Source: Streptomyces noursei (GTDB lineage Bacteria > Actinomycetota > Actinomycetes > Streptomycetales > Streptomycetaceae). Taken from it: a stretch of DNA of 38,322 bases. How positions within the stretch are numbered: position 1 is the stretch's first letter; each line of letters opens with the position of its first letter. Below the pieces are notes generated by a model. That model was given only the letters and a program-made list of their open reading frames with translations, did not search any database and was not told the DNA's origin. A program made the position numbers and the translations under genes. Positions 7,924 to 16,804 of the stretch are shown here, piece by piece. The DNA lies in NCBI RefSeq assembly GCF_001646665.1, contig NZ_LWBU01000369.1, positions 31,948-70,269 on the forward strand. The letters run 5' to 3'.

Positions 7924-8298
7924 TTGACCCTGCCCAGCCTGGTGCTGCTGCTCTTCGCGGTCCTCTCCTCGGCGGCCGGCCAGATCATGCTCAAGCACGG
8001 CATGCAGGCCGCCGCCACCGCCGCCGGGAAGACCGGCGGCTCGCTGGCCGCACGCGCCGCGACCACCCCCTGGGTGGTCCTGGGCCTCGCCGTCTTCGCG
8101 CTCTCCGCCGTCGCCTGGATGTCGACCCTCGCCCGGGTCCCGCTCTCCGTCGCGTACCCCTTCAACGCCCTCGGCTACCTGCTCATCGTGCTGGCCGGTT
8201 CCACGCTGCTGCACGAGCGGACCTCGGTGTGGACCTGGGCCGGCTCGACCCTGGTCGTGATCGGCCTCCTGACGGTCTTCCTCGGCCAGCGGAACTGA
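7924..8298 (+). CDS. EamA/SMR-type small four-helix transporter, candidate sugar-lipid flippase
   Basis: A 124-residue protein with four predicted membrane helices (about 2-20, 49-69, 78-95, 102-120), the size and layout of SMR/ArnE-ArnF-like half-transporters. The end of the family is clear: VPLSVAYPFNALGYLLIVLA followed by the ER turn (E98-R99) and a last helix. ArnE/ArnF flip an undecaprenyl-phosphate aminosugar; other SMR proteins export drugs, so the sequence alone cannot decide. Its position 10 bp after a polyprenyl-sugar synthase and beside a GT-C enzyme favours the flippase role. The start is a TTG at 7924 with AGGCGG just upstream; no ATG or GTG fits better. Confidence 0.68.
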   Translation: MTLPSLVLLLFAVLSSAAGQIMLKHGMQAAATAAGKTGGSLAARAATTPWVVLGLAVFALSAVAWMSTLARVPLSVAYPFNALGYLLIVLAGSTLLHERTSVWTWAGSTLVVIGLLTVFLGQRN

Positions 8299-8323
8299 CC
8301 CCCTGCAAAAGGACCGAACGCCC

Positions 8324-10552
8324 ATGCCCGCACTCAGCGTCGTCGTGTCCGGCCACGCCCCCCTCGGCCGGCTGCGCGCCTGTCTGGACGGCGTCACCGC
8401 CCAGACCCCGCCCGACCTCGACATCGTGGTCACCGTCCCCGGCACCGACCGGCCCGCACGGGCCCTCGCCGCCACCCACGAACTGCGCGACCCGCGCGTC
8501 ACCGTGGTGCCCGTCGCCCCGGACGCCCCCGCCGCCACCGCCCGGGCCGCCGCAGCCGGCGCCGCGACCGGGCGCTACCTGCAATTCCTGCACCCCGCCA
8601 CCGACCGCCTGCCCGACGGCGCGGCCGCCGCCCTCACCACCCGGCTCGGCGCCCTCCCCGACGCCCCGGACGTCGTCCTGCTGGACCACCACCACGCGTA
8701 CTGGTGGGACGACGCCGTGCCCGGCGGCTCCACCGACCTGCTGGCCGGGGCCGGCGCCCAGGGCCCCACCACCCTCGCCGGCCACCCCGCGCTCCTCGAC
8801 CTCGCGCCGCTGCTGGGCAACCGCCTCGTCAGCGCCCGGCTGCTGGCCGAGCACCCCGACCTGATCGGCACCGAGGGGCACGACGAGCTGTATCTCTCGT
8901 ACGCCGTCCTGCTCCTGGCCCGGCGGATCACCGCCTGCACCACCGTCGGCCTCGTCCGGCACAAGGACCGGCCCAGCCAGCGGCGCGCCGCCGGCCCCGA
9001 GCAGCACTTCGCGGCCTTCGGCCAGTACGAGCGCCTCCACCAGCTCGCCCACGCGGCCTCCGCGCCCCCCGAACTGCGCACCCGGCTCTACGACCGGATG
9101 GTCGGCGACTACCTGGCGACCCTGGCCCGGCGCGACGAACTGCCGCCCGCCCTCCTCACCGAGTACTTCCGGCGCGCCGCCCGCCACACCGCCCGCTTCC
9201 GCCCCGAGGGCCACCACCGGCCCGGCGGCCTCGACGGCGTACGCCACGTCCTCCTCGGCCGGGGCGCCCACCTCGGCTACCGCCTGCTGCGCCTCGCCAA
9301 CGACAAGCGCCGGGCCGTCCGGTCGGCCACGTCCGCCCGCGCCGAGCAGGTGGCGGCCGTCCGCGCCCGCCACCGCTACCACCGCCGGCTGCGCCGGGGC
9401 ATCGACCAGGACCTCGCCGTCTTCTCCGCGTACTGGGGGCGCGGCGTCCACTGCAACCCGGCCGCCATCGCCACCGAACTGGCCGAACTCGCGCCCGACA
9501 TCCACCAGGTGTGGATCGCCGAACCCGACCGCGTCCCGCTGCTGCCGCCCGGCACCGACCACGTCGTCCCCGGCACGCCCCGCTACTGGGACGTCCTCGC
9601 CCGCGCCAAGTACCTGGTCAACAACGTCAACTTCCCCAACGGGATCGTCAAACGCCCCGGCACCGTCCACCTCCAGACGCACCACGGCACCCCCCTCAAG
9701 CGCATGGGCGTCGACCAGCGCGACCACCCCGCCGCGGCCCAGGGGCTCAACATCGAGGCCCTGCTGGAGCGGGTCGACCGCTGGGACTACAGCCTCTCCG
9801 CCAACAGCCACTCCACCGAGACCTGGCAGCGCGCCTACCCGGCCGGCTACCGGTCCCTCGACTACGGCTATCCGCGCAACGACGTCCACTACCGGGCCAC
9901 CGCCGCCGACGTCCGCGCCGCCCGCGCCCGGCTGGGCATCGAACCCGGCCGCCGCGCCCTGCTGTACGCCCCCACCCACCGCGACCACGAGCCGCGCACC
10001 CGCTGGACGCCCCGCCTGGACCTGCCCCGGCTCGCGGACGCCCTCGGCGACGACACCGTCCTGCTCGTCCGCGGCCACTACTTCCACGACCGGCTGCCCG
10101 GCCCCCGCCACGACCGCGTCCTCGACGTCACCGGCTACGAACCGGTCGAGGAACTCGCCCTGGCGGCCGACGCCCTGATCACCGACTACTCGTCGATCAT
10201 GTTCGACTACGCCAACCTCGACCGGCCCGTCGTCCTGCACACCGACGACTGGGAGACGTACACCGCCACCCGCGGCGTCTACTTCGACATCACCGCCGAA
10301 CCCCCCGGCCACGTCACCCGGAGCCAGGACGAGCTGACCGACGTCCTGCGCGACGGCACCTGGTGCGACGAGGCCGCCGCCAAACAGCGCCACGACTTCC
10401 GGCTGCGGTTCTGCGAGTACGACGACGGGCGCGCCGCCGAGCGGGTGGTGCGCCGCGTCTTCCTCGGCGAGGGCGAGGAGAGCCTCCCGCCGGTCCTGCC
10501 GCTGGAGCGGCGCACCCCCGCCCCCACACCCGAGGAGGCCACCCGCCGATGA
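8324..10552 (+). CDS. CDP-glycerol glycerophosphotransferase (TagF-like) with degenerate GT2 domain
   Basis: A 742-residue protein. The C-terminal half (about 365-720) is a teichoic acid glycerophosphotransferase: VFSAYWGRG, YLVNNVNFPN, the catalytic HHGTPLK (H453-K459), LLYAPTHRD and ITDYSSIMFDY (D621-S624). Such enzymes add glycerol phosphate (or a related polyol phosphate) from a CDP-linked donor to a membrane-bound wall polymer. The first ~230 residues align with GT2 domains, but the metal-binding DXD is gone: HPATD at 90-94 replaces the DGDD of the paralogue at 12,249-14,480, and the first DD motif is absent. A clear AAAAGGA ribosome binding site precedes the ATG. It overlaps the next gene by 4 bp (ATGA). 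No signal peptide or membrane helix is evident; attachment is probably peripheral. Confidence 0.83.
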   Translation: MPALSVVVSGHAPLGRLRACLDGVTAQTPPDLDIVVTVPGTDRPARALAATHELRDPRVTVVPVAPDAPAATARAAAAGAATGRYLQFLHPATDRLPDGAAAALTTRLGALPDAPDVVLLDHHHAYWWDDAVPGGSTDLLAGAGAQGPTTLAGHPALLDLAPLLGNRLVSARLLAEHPDLIGTEGHDELYLSYAVLLLARRITACTTVGLVRHKDRPSQRRAAGPEQHFAAFGQYERLHQLAHAASAPPELRTRLYDRMVGDYLATLARRDELPPALLTEYFRRAARHTARFRPEGHHRPGGLDGVRHVLLGRGAHLGYRLLRLANDKRRAVRSATSARAEQVAAVRARHRYHRRLRRGIDQDLAVFSAYWGRGVHCNPAAIATELAELAPDIHQVWIAEPDRVPLLPPGTDHVVPGTPRYWDVLARAKYLVNNVNFPNGIVKRPGTVHLQTHHGTPLKRMGVDQRDHPAAAQGLNIEALLERVDRWDYSLSANSHSTETWQRAYPAGYRSLDYGYPRNDVHYRATAADVRAARARLGIEPGRRALLYAPTHRDHEPRTRWTPRLDLPRLADALGDDTVLLVRGHYFHDRLPGPRHDRVLDVTGYEPVEELALAADALITDYSSIMFDYANLDRPVVLHTDDWETYTATRGVYFDITAEPPGHVTRSQDELTDVLRDGTWCDEAAAKQRHDFRLRFCEYDDGRAAERVVRRVFLGEGEESLPPVLPLERRTPAPTPEEATRR

Positions 10553-12252
10553 GCACCCTCCCCGGCGCGACCGCCGCCGCCACAGGCACCGCCGCCCCCA
10601 CCGTCACCGTCGTCGTCATCGTCCACGACGACGCCGAACGGCTGCCGCGCGCCGTCGCCTCCGTACGCGCCCAGACCCTCCGCGACATCGAGATCGTCAT
10701 CAGCGACGACCACTCCACCGACGCCACCCCCCGGGTCGCGGCGGCGCTGGCCGCCCAGGACGACCGCATCCGGGTGCTGCGGCTGGAGCGCAACAGCGGC
10801 GGCTGCGGCGCCCCCCGCAACCGCGCCCTGGAGACCGCCCGCGCCCCGTTCGTCATGTTCCTCGACAGCGACGACGAACTCCCGCCGCGCGCCTGCGAGC
10901 TGCTGCTCGGCGCCCACGCCGGGGCGGACCTCGACTTCACCATGGGCGCGGTCGAGCGGGTGCGCACCGACACCGGTGACGTCTCCCCCTGGATGGCGCA
11001 CCTGTTCGCCCGGCGCCGGACCGTCCGGGGCATCGAGGACGAGCCGCGGCTGCTGTTCGAACCGCTGTCCACCAACAAGATGTACCGCCGGGAGTTCCTG
11101 GACCGGCACTCCCTGCGCTTCCCCGAAGGGCTCCACTACGAGGACCAGCTGTTCACCGCGCGGGCCTACACCCTCGCCCGCGCCTTCACCGTCCTCACCG
11201 AGCCGGTCTACCGCTGGTACATCGCCCCGCACGCGGCGGCGGACGCCGCGACAATCTCCAACCGGCGCCACCTGATCTCCAACGTCCGCGACCGGATCAC
11301 CGTCGCCCGGCTGATCGACGACTTCCTCGCCGAGCAGGGGGTGCCGGACGCGGTGCGGGAGGAGAAGGACCACAAGTTCCTCTCCCACGACCTGCGGCTG
11401 TACGCCGGTGACCTGCCCCACCGGGACCCGGAGTGGGTCCGGGAGTTCGCCGCCGAGGTCCTGCCGTACCTGGAGGGGCTGTCGGCCGCCGCCTTCGGGC
11501 GGATGCGGCGCGACGAGCGGGTCGTGGTGGGACTGCTGCGCGAGGGGCGGTACGAGGAGGCCCGGCTCGCGGCCCGCGGCCTGGGGCACGGCGTGGGCCC
11601 GCGCGCCCTCGCGACGGACGCGCGGGGGCGCACCTACTGGGGCGGCACGCTGCCCCGGACGGACGCGGGCCGGGCCGACCTGGACCTCACCGAACTGGAC
11701 CTGGCGGGCTGCCCGTTCGCCTCCGCCCGGTTCCGGCACGAGATCCTCCGGGTGGGGCGCGGCGAGGGCGGCACGGTGGAGCTGGCCCTCCGCACCCACG
11801 ACCCCGCGCGGCGCCTCCCGCTGGCCCCGCTCCCCGCCCTCCTGCACGTCTCGCCCGCCGGACGGCGGCTGACCGTGCCGCTGCGGATGGACCCGGCGGG
11901 CCGCGGCGTCTTCGAGGGCACCGTGCGGCTCCGCCCGGCCGCCGCCACGCTGCCCGCGCACGGTTTCCGGGGCGTGCGGCACCCCGTGCTGGAGGTCACC
12001 GACGGGCGCCGCGGCGGGGGAGCGGGCGGGGCGGCCGGGAACACCGGTGTGCTGCTCGCGCCGCTGGACTTCGCGCCGTTCGAGGTGGCGGGCGCCGGGC
12101 GCCACCGCGTGGTGGTCGAGCCGGAGGGGCGGGACGCGGGCCGGCTCCAGCTGCGGTGGCGCCCCGGGGGCGTGGTGGGCCGCCTGCTGGGACCCGTGGT
12201 GCAGAAGGGCCCCGTGCGGCGGGCCGCCAAGGCGCTGATCGGCACGCGCTAG
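10549..12252 (+). CDS. Family 2 glycosyltransferase with long C-terminal extension
   Basis: A 567-residue protein. Residues 18-240 are a GT-A fold GT2 domain with intact motifs: VTVVVIVHDDAERL, VISDDHSTDAT (50-60) and the metal-binding FLDSDDE (104-110). GLHYEDQLFTA provides the likely catalytic acid region. The rest (about 250-567) contains a helical part and then a beta-rich, charged segment seen in other actinobacterial teichoic acid GTs that lack the TagF domain; I cannot name it. The start overlaps the upstream TagF-like gene (ATGA), so the two are coupled, and this intact GT2 may supply the activity lost from that protein's N-terminus (inference). Its TAG stop lies inside the CTAG shared with the converging gene. 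Confidence 0.8.
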   Translation: MSTLPGATAAATGTAAPTVTVVVIVHDDAERLPRAVASVRAQTLRDIEIVISDDHSTDATPRVAAALAAQDDRIRVLRLERNSGGCGAPRNRALETARAPFVMFLDSDDELPPRACELLLGAHAGADLDFTMGAVERVRTDTGDVSPWMAHLFARRRTVRGIEDEPRLLFEPLSTNKMYRREFLDRHSLRFPEGLHYEDQLFTARAYTLARAFTVLTEPVYRWYIAPHAAADAATISNRRHLISNVRDRITVARLIDDFLAEQGVPDAVREEKDHKFLSHDLRLYAGDLPHRDPEWVREFAAEVLPYLEGLSAAAFGRMRRDERVVVGLLREGRYEEARLAARGLGHGVGPRALATDARGRTYWGGTLPRTDAGRADLDLTELDLAGCPFASARFRHEILRVGRGEGGTVELALRTHDPARRLPLAPLPALLHVSPAGRRLTVPLRMDPAGRGVFEGTVRLRPAAATLPAHGFRGVRHPVLEVTDGRRGGGAGGAAGNTGVLLAPLDFAPFEVAGAGRHRVVVEPEGRDAGRLQLRWRPGGVVGRLLGPVVQKGPVRRAAKALIGTR

Positions 12253-14480
12253 CGCGGGGCCGGGAACAGGGCCGCCCCGGCCCCGCCCATCGACGGGGCC
12301 GGGCGGCGGTCCTCCAGCGGGACGACGGGCGGCAGGGCCGCCGGGTCCTCGCCCAGGAACAGGTGCCGCACCACCCGCTCGGCCGCGTGCCCGTCGTCGT
12401 ACGGGCAGAAGCGCGCCCGGAACGCGGCCCGCAGCTGGGCGGAGCGCGAGCCGCGCCAGTGGCCGGTGACGAAGATGTCGATCAGCTCATCCTCGGTGCG
12501 GGCGACCGCGCCCGGCGGGAAGGTCCGCAGGTCGAAGTAGGTGCCGCGGGTGGCGTCGTACGCCGTCCAGTCCTCAGTGTGCACGACGATCGGCCGGTCG
12601 AGGCCCGCGTAGTCGAACATCAGCGACGAGTAGTCCGTCAGCAGCGCGTCCGACGCCAGGCACAGCTCCTCCACCGAGCCGTGCCCCGACACGTCGATGA
12701 TCCGCGGGTTGCCGTCCGTGGCGACGGGCGAGCCGTGCGTGGGGTGCGGGCGGGCGAGGACCACGTAGCGGGGGCCGAGCGCCAGCAGCAGCCGCTCCAG
12801 GTCGAGCAGGCGCGGCTGCGGGTGCGCGTAGTCGCGGTGCGTGGGGGCGTACAGGATCGCGGTGTGGCCCTCGGGGATGCGCAGCGACTCGCGCAGCAGG
12901 GCGACGTCGGAGGCGGTGGCGCGCTGGAAGACGTCGTTGCGCGGCGAGCCGAACTCCAGGGTCCGGTAGGCGGCGGGGTAGACCCGCTCCCACACCAGGC
13001 TGGAGTGCCGGTTGGCGGACACCAGGGCGTCCCACTTGTCGATGTTGCGCAGCAGCTGCGCGAAGTCCGTGCCCCGCCCGGCCGCCGGCCGGAACTGGAG
13101 GTCCAGCCCCATGTGCTTCAGCGGCGTGCCGTGCTGGGTCTGGACGAGCAGCTGGCCGCGCCGCTTGACCAGCCGCCGGTCGAAGTTCACGTTGTTGACC
13201 AGGTACTTGGAGCGGGCCAGCGCCGTCCAGTACGCCGCCGTCCCCGGACGCAGCCGGCGGGTCGCGGGAGGCACGGTGTGGGCGTGCTCGGGGGCGCAGA
13301 TCCAGGCGGTGCGCACGTGCGGGGCCAGCTCCCGCACCCGCTCCTCGATCGCGGCCGGGCTGCACGCGTAGCCGCGGTTCCAGTAGGCGGCGAACACCGC
13401 CCGGTCCTCCCGCACCGGCAGGCACAGCTGGATCCGGTAGTGCGCCTGGAGCAGGGCGCCCCGTACGGCCCGTGCGGTCCACGAGGCGTACCGCACGGCC
13501 CGCTTCAGGTGCGTGCGGGCGGCCGTGACCGCCCGGTAGGTGCGGTGGCTGCCCAGCCGGACCAGGGCGTGCCGGAGCCGGGTGGTGAACTTCGGGGTGG
13601 CGCCCTTCGTGCGGTAGCGGCGGTAGTGGCGGCGGGCGCGCCGGAAGAAGTCGGCCCGGGTGCCGCGGGGGAGGCGGCCGGGAGCGCAGAACACCGAGGT
13701 GAAGTGGTCGGCCATGCGGCGGAACAGCACCGGCCGCCAGCGGGCCAGCTCGGGGCGTGCGTCGATGAACGCGAAGACCCGCTCGTACTGGTCGAACAGG
13801 TCGAAGTGCCGGGGGCTGGTGGTGCGCAGGATGGAGCCGGTGCGGCGCTGGCGGTAGTGGACGCAGACCCGGTCCAGGGTGGCGATCGACCCGGCGGCCA
13901 TCAGCGCCGGGTACGTCCACGGGGTGTCCTCGTAGAAGCCCGGCGGGAAGGCGAACCCCTCGCGCTCCAGGAACTCCCGCTTGTACGCCTTGTTCCACAC
14001 CACCATCAGGACCTTCAGCAGCCCCGGCCGCTCGGTCAGCGGGAACGGCGCCGGGCCGGCCTCGGTGAGGTGGCTGCGGAACTCGTGGCGCACCGCCTCG
14101 CCCGACCAGTACACGCGGGCGTAGTCGTACACCAGCAGCTCGGGCGAGCCGGTCTCCTTGAGGCGGTCGGCGACGGCCTGGAGGGCGCCGGGGACGAAGG
14201 TGTCGTCGCCGTCCAGGAAGAGGACGTAGTCCCCGGTCGCACGGGCCAGCCCGGCGTTGCGGGCGGGCCCGAGGCCGGCGTTCTCGGGCAGGTGGACGGC
14301 GACGACCCGGCGGTCGCGGGCGGCGAACTCGTCGATCACCGCCCCGCAGCCGTCGGGCGAGCAGTCGTCCACGGCGATCAGTTCCAGGTCCTCGAAGGAC
14401 TGGGTGAGCACCGACTCCAGGCACTCGTGCAGATACGCCTGGACCTTGTACGCGGGGACGATGACGCTGAACCGGGGCAT
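12249..14480 (-). CDS. Bifunctional GT2 / CDP-glycerol glycerophosphotransferase
   Basis: A 743-residue paralogue of the 8,324-10,552 gene on the opposite strand. The N-terminal GT2 domain is intact: SVIVPAYKVQAYL, AVDDCSPDG (36-44), and LFLDGDDTFVPG (87-98). The C-terminal TagF-like domain shows VFAAYWNRG, YLVNNVNFDRR, QHGTPLKHMG (H450), ILYAPTHRDY, LARPHPTHG and LTDYSSLMFDY (D616-S619). It probably builds a polyol-phosphate wall polymer and adds a sugar. The ATG at 14480 has no strong ribosome binding site. Its gene converges tail-to-tail with the GT2 at 10,549-12,252, overlapping by exactly the 4 bases CTAG. The ABC importer genes upstream on the same strand are 104 bp away and could share a transcript. 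Confidence 0.85.
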   Translation of the reverse strand: MPRFSVIVPAYKVQAYLHECLESVLTQSFEDLELIAVDDCSPDGCGAVIDEFAARDRRVVAVHLPENAGLGPARNAGLARATGDYVLFLDGDDTFVPGALQAVADRLKETGSPELLVYDYARVYWSGEAVRHEFRSHLTEAGPAPFPLTERPGLLKVLMVVWNKAYKREFLEREGFAFPPGFYEDTPWTYPALMAAGSIATLDRVCVHYRQRRTGSILRTTSPRHFDLFDQYERVFAFIDARPELARWRPVLFRRMADHFTSVFCAPGRLPRGTRADFFRRARRHYRRYRTKGATPKFTTRLRHALVRLGSHRTYRAVTAARTHLKRAVRYASWTARAVRGALLQAHYRIQLCLPVREDRAVFAAYWNRGYACSPAAIEERVRELAPHVRTAWICAPEHAHTVPPATRRLRPGTAAYWTALARSKYLVNNVNFDRRLVKRRGQLLVQTQHGTPLKHMGLDLQFRPAAGRGTDFAQLLRNIDKWDALVSANRHSSLVWERVYPAAYRTLEFGSPRNDVFQRATASDVALLRESLRIPEGHTAILYAPTHRDYAHPQPRLLDLERLLLALGPRYVVLARPHPTHGSPVATDGNPRIIDVSGHGSVEELCLASDALLTDYSSLMFDYAGLDRPIVVHTEDWTAYDATRGTYFDLRTFPPGAVARTEDELIDIFVTGHWRGSRSAQLRAAFRARFCPYDDGHAAERVVRHLFLGEDPAALPPVVPLEDRRPAPSMGGAGAALFPAPR

Positions 14481-14584
14481 GGCCCGGGAACGTCCGATGA
14501 ACCGACCGGGTTACGCCCGCCGTGGCATACGGGGGACCCCTTGGTTCACCTGTGCCTCACCCGCGTGCGGCCCGGCCGGGGACG

Positions 14585-15454
14585 TCACTTGACCGCGCCC
14601 GCCATCACGCCGGAGACGAACTGCCGCTGGAAGGCGAAGAAGACCGCCAGGGGTATCACCATCGAGACGAACGCCCCGGGCGCCAGGACGTCGACGTTGT
14701 TGCCGAACTGGCGCACCTGCTGCTGGAGCGCCACCGTGATCGGCGGCGACTCGGAGTCCGCGAAGATCAGCGCCACCAGCATGTCGTTCCACACCCACAG
14801 GAACTGGAAGATGCCGAGCGAGGCGATGGCCGGGCCGCCGAGCGGCATGACCACCCGGGTGAACAGCCGGATCTCGCCCGCCCCGTCGAGCCGGGCGGCC
14901 TCCAGCAGTTCGCGCGGGATCTCGGCGAAGAAGTTCCGCAGCAGGAAGATCGCGAACGGCAGGCCGAACGCCACGTGGAACAGCACCACCCCGAGGGTCG
15001 TCTCGAAGATCCCGACCGCGCCGAACAGCTGCGAGACCGGTACGAGGGCCACCTGCACCGGTACCACCAGCAGTCCCACGACCACCAGGAACCACCAGTC
15101 GCGGCCCGGGAACTCCATCCACGCGAAGGCGTATCCGGCGAGCGACCCGATGACGACGACGAGCACGGTCGCGGGCACGGTGATGAGCACCGTGGACAGC
15201 AGCGAACCGGTGATGGTCTCGTTGTCGAGGATGGCGGCGTAGTTGGCGGTGGTGAGCTGGGCCGGGGCCGTGAACACCTTCCACCAGCCGTCGGCGCTGA
15301 TGTCGGCCGGGTCGCGCAGCGAGGACAGCAGCAGGCCCACCGTCGGCAGCAGCCAGAACAGCGCGACGAGGACGAGGAAGACCCGCAGGGCCCCGCCGGC
15401 GGTCCGGGCGGCGAGGCGTGCGGCGACGCTCTGCCGGGTGCTGCTGCCGCTCAT
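14585..15454 (-). CDS. Carbohydrate ABC transporter permease (MalG-like)
   Basis: A 289-residue inner-membrane permease with six predicted helices. It carries the EAA loop that docks the ATPase: IPRELLEAARLDGAGEIRLF, followed by LPLGGPAIAS-like sequence and FLWVWNDMLVALIF typical of MalG-type subunits. The ATG start overlaps the stop of the first permease (ATGA), and AAGGAG lies 9 bases upstream. It is the last gene of an SBP-permease-permease operon. No ATPase is encoded here; in Streptomyces many sugar importers share the single ATPase MsiK, which is likely the case here (family knowledge). The substrate cannot be read from the sequence. Confidence 0.9.
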   Translation of the reverse strand: MSGSSTRQSVAARLAARTAGGALRVFLVLVALFWLLPTVGLLLSSLRDPADISADGWWKVFTAPAQLTTANYAAILDNETITGSLLSTVLITVPATVLVVVIGSLAGYAFAWMEFPGRDWWFLVVVGLLVVPVQVALVPVSQLFGAVGIFETTLGVVLFHVAFGLPFAIFLLRNFFAEIPRELLEAARLDGAGEIRLFTRVVMPLGGPAIASLGIFQFLWVWNDMLVALIFADSESPPITVALQQQVRQFGNNVDVLAPGAFVSMVIPLAVFFAFQRQFVSGVMAGAVK

Positions 15455-16800
15455 CGCCGGCTCTCCTTCCGTATGCGGCGGATGTTGAAGAACATCACCG
15501 GGATCACCAGCAGCAGGAGCAGTACGGAGATGGCGCTGCCCACACCGAGGTGGGCGTCCGTGCCGAACGACGAGCGGTAGAGCTGGAGCGCCAGCACGTT
15601 CGCGTCGTCCTGGACCGAGCCGGGCGCGATGATGAACACCAGGTCGAAGATCTTCAGCACGTTGATCATCAGGGTCACCAGGACGACCGCGAGGACGGGT
15701 GCGAGCAGCGGGACCGTCACCCGGCGGAAGACCTGCCACTCGTTGGCGCCGTCCACCCGGGCCGCCTCCAGCAGTTCACGCGGCAGGGCCGCCAGACCGG
15801 CGGCGATCAGCACCATCGCGAAACCGGCCCACATCCAGACGTAGCTGCCGATGACGGCCGGGGTGACCAGGGACGGGCCGAGCCAGTCCACGCCGTTGTA
15901 CTGCTCCCGGAAGTTGCTCTCCGGCAGCCGCAGCAGGGCCCCGTCCGCGGCCCGCGGCAGGGTGAAGGTGCCGTCGGCCGCCGCCGACGCCGTGGCGACG
16001 ACCCGGCCGTCCCTGACCGCCTCCACCTTCAGGCCCTTCAGCCCCAGCTCCCGGGCGTCGACGGTGTTGGGCGCCCCGCCGCCGCCCCGCGTGAAGTCCA
16101 GCCACGCGGTGCCGGACACGGTGTCCCCGCCGGGTCGCGGGGCCTTCGCCGGCTCCGCGTCCGGCGGCATGTCCCGGGGCGCCACGCCGATCAGCGGCAG
16201 CAGGACGGGCGTGCCCGCCCTGACCGGCTCCTTGGTCTCGAACGCCCCGCCGCCCGCTGACCGGAGCGGGTGCACGGGCAGCGGCCGCGCCTTCGGGTAG
16301 GTCGACGCCTCGGCGAACGTGTCGTGCACGCCCACCCAGACGGCGTTGGCGACACCCCGGTCCGGGTCCTGCTCGTACACCAGCCGGAAGATGATGCCGG
16401 CGGCCAGCATGGAGATCGCCATCGGCATGAAGACGATCAGCTTGAACGCCGTTCCCCACCGCACCCGTTCGGTGAGCACCGCGAAGATCAGCCCCAGGGC
16501 GGTCGCCACCGTCGGCGCCACCACCACCCAGACGGCGTTGTTCCGCACCGCCGTCAGGATCGTGTCGTCGGTGAAGATCTCGACGTAGTTGTCGAGACCG
16601 GCGAAGGCGCTGCCCGCCCGGTCGAAGAAGGACCGGTACACCGAGTACCCGATCGGGTAGACCACGAGCGCGCCCAGCAGCACCAGCGCGGGCAGCAGGA
16701 AGCCTGCCGCGACGAGCCCGCGGGTACCGGTCACGCCCTTGCGCGAACCCGGGGGCGCGGGCGGCGTGGCCGCCGCGCCCCCCGTTGCCGGCGCCGTCAC
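15451..16800 (-). CDS. Carbohydrate ABC transporter permease (MalF-like) with large extracytoplasmic insert
   Basis: A 449-residue permease; most MalF-like permeases in such operons are near 300. Helices start at about residue 29 and the EAA loop is LPRELLEAARVDGANEWQVF (339-358). After the YEQDPDRGVANAVW loop (142-155) there is an insert of about 140 residues (160-300) before YNGVDWLGPSLVTP resumes the usual sequence. The insert is Pro/Gly-rich and contains KGLKVEAVRDGRVVATASA then ADGTFTLP, which resembles a small carboxypeptidase-regulatory-like beta-sandwich. Its place matches a loop facing outside. The GTG start lies 4 bp after the lipoprotein gene's stop; the ribosome binding site is weak. 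Frame and codon bias are unbroken through the insert, so it is not a sequencing artefact by appearance. Confidence 0.87.
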   Translation of the reverse strand: MTAPATGGAAATPPAPPGSRKGVTGTRGLVAAGFLLPALVLLGALVVYPIGYSVYRSFFDRAGSAFAGLDNYVEIFTDDTILTAVRNNAVWVVVAPTVATALGLIFAVLTERVRWGTAFKLIVFMPMAISMLAAGIIFRLVYEQDPDRGVANAVWVGVHDTFAEASTYPKARPLPVHPLRSAGGGAFETKEPVRAGTPVLLPLIGVAPRDMPPDAEPAKAPRPGGDTVSGTAWLDFTRGGGGAPNTVDARELGLKGLKVEAVRDGRVVATASAAADGTFTLPRAADGALLRLPESNFREQYNGVDWLGPSLVTPAVIGSYVWMWAGFAMVLIAAGLAALPRELLEAARVDGANEWQVFRRVTVPLLAPVLAVVLVTLMINVLKIFDLVFIIAPGSVQDDANVLALQLYRSSFGTDAHLGVGSAISVLLLLLVIPVMFFNIRRIRKESRR

Positions 16801-16804
16801 GGCG

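Noticed and set aside
8704..10548. Upstream extension of the GT2 gene frame (10,549) across the TagF-like gene
   Set aside because: The first 600 residues of that frame are Arg/Pro-rich shadow of the TagF-like gene; a proper ATG with ATGA overlap starts the GT2.
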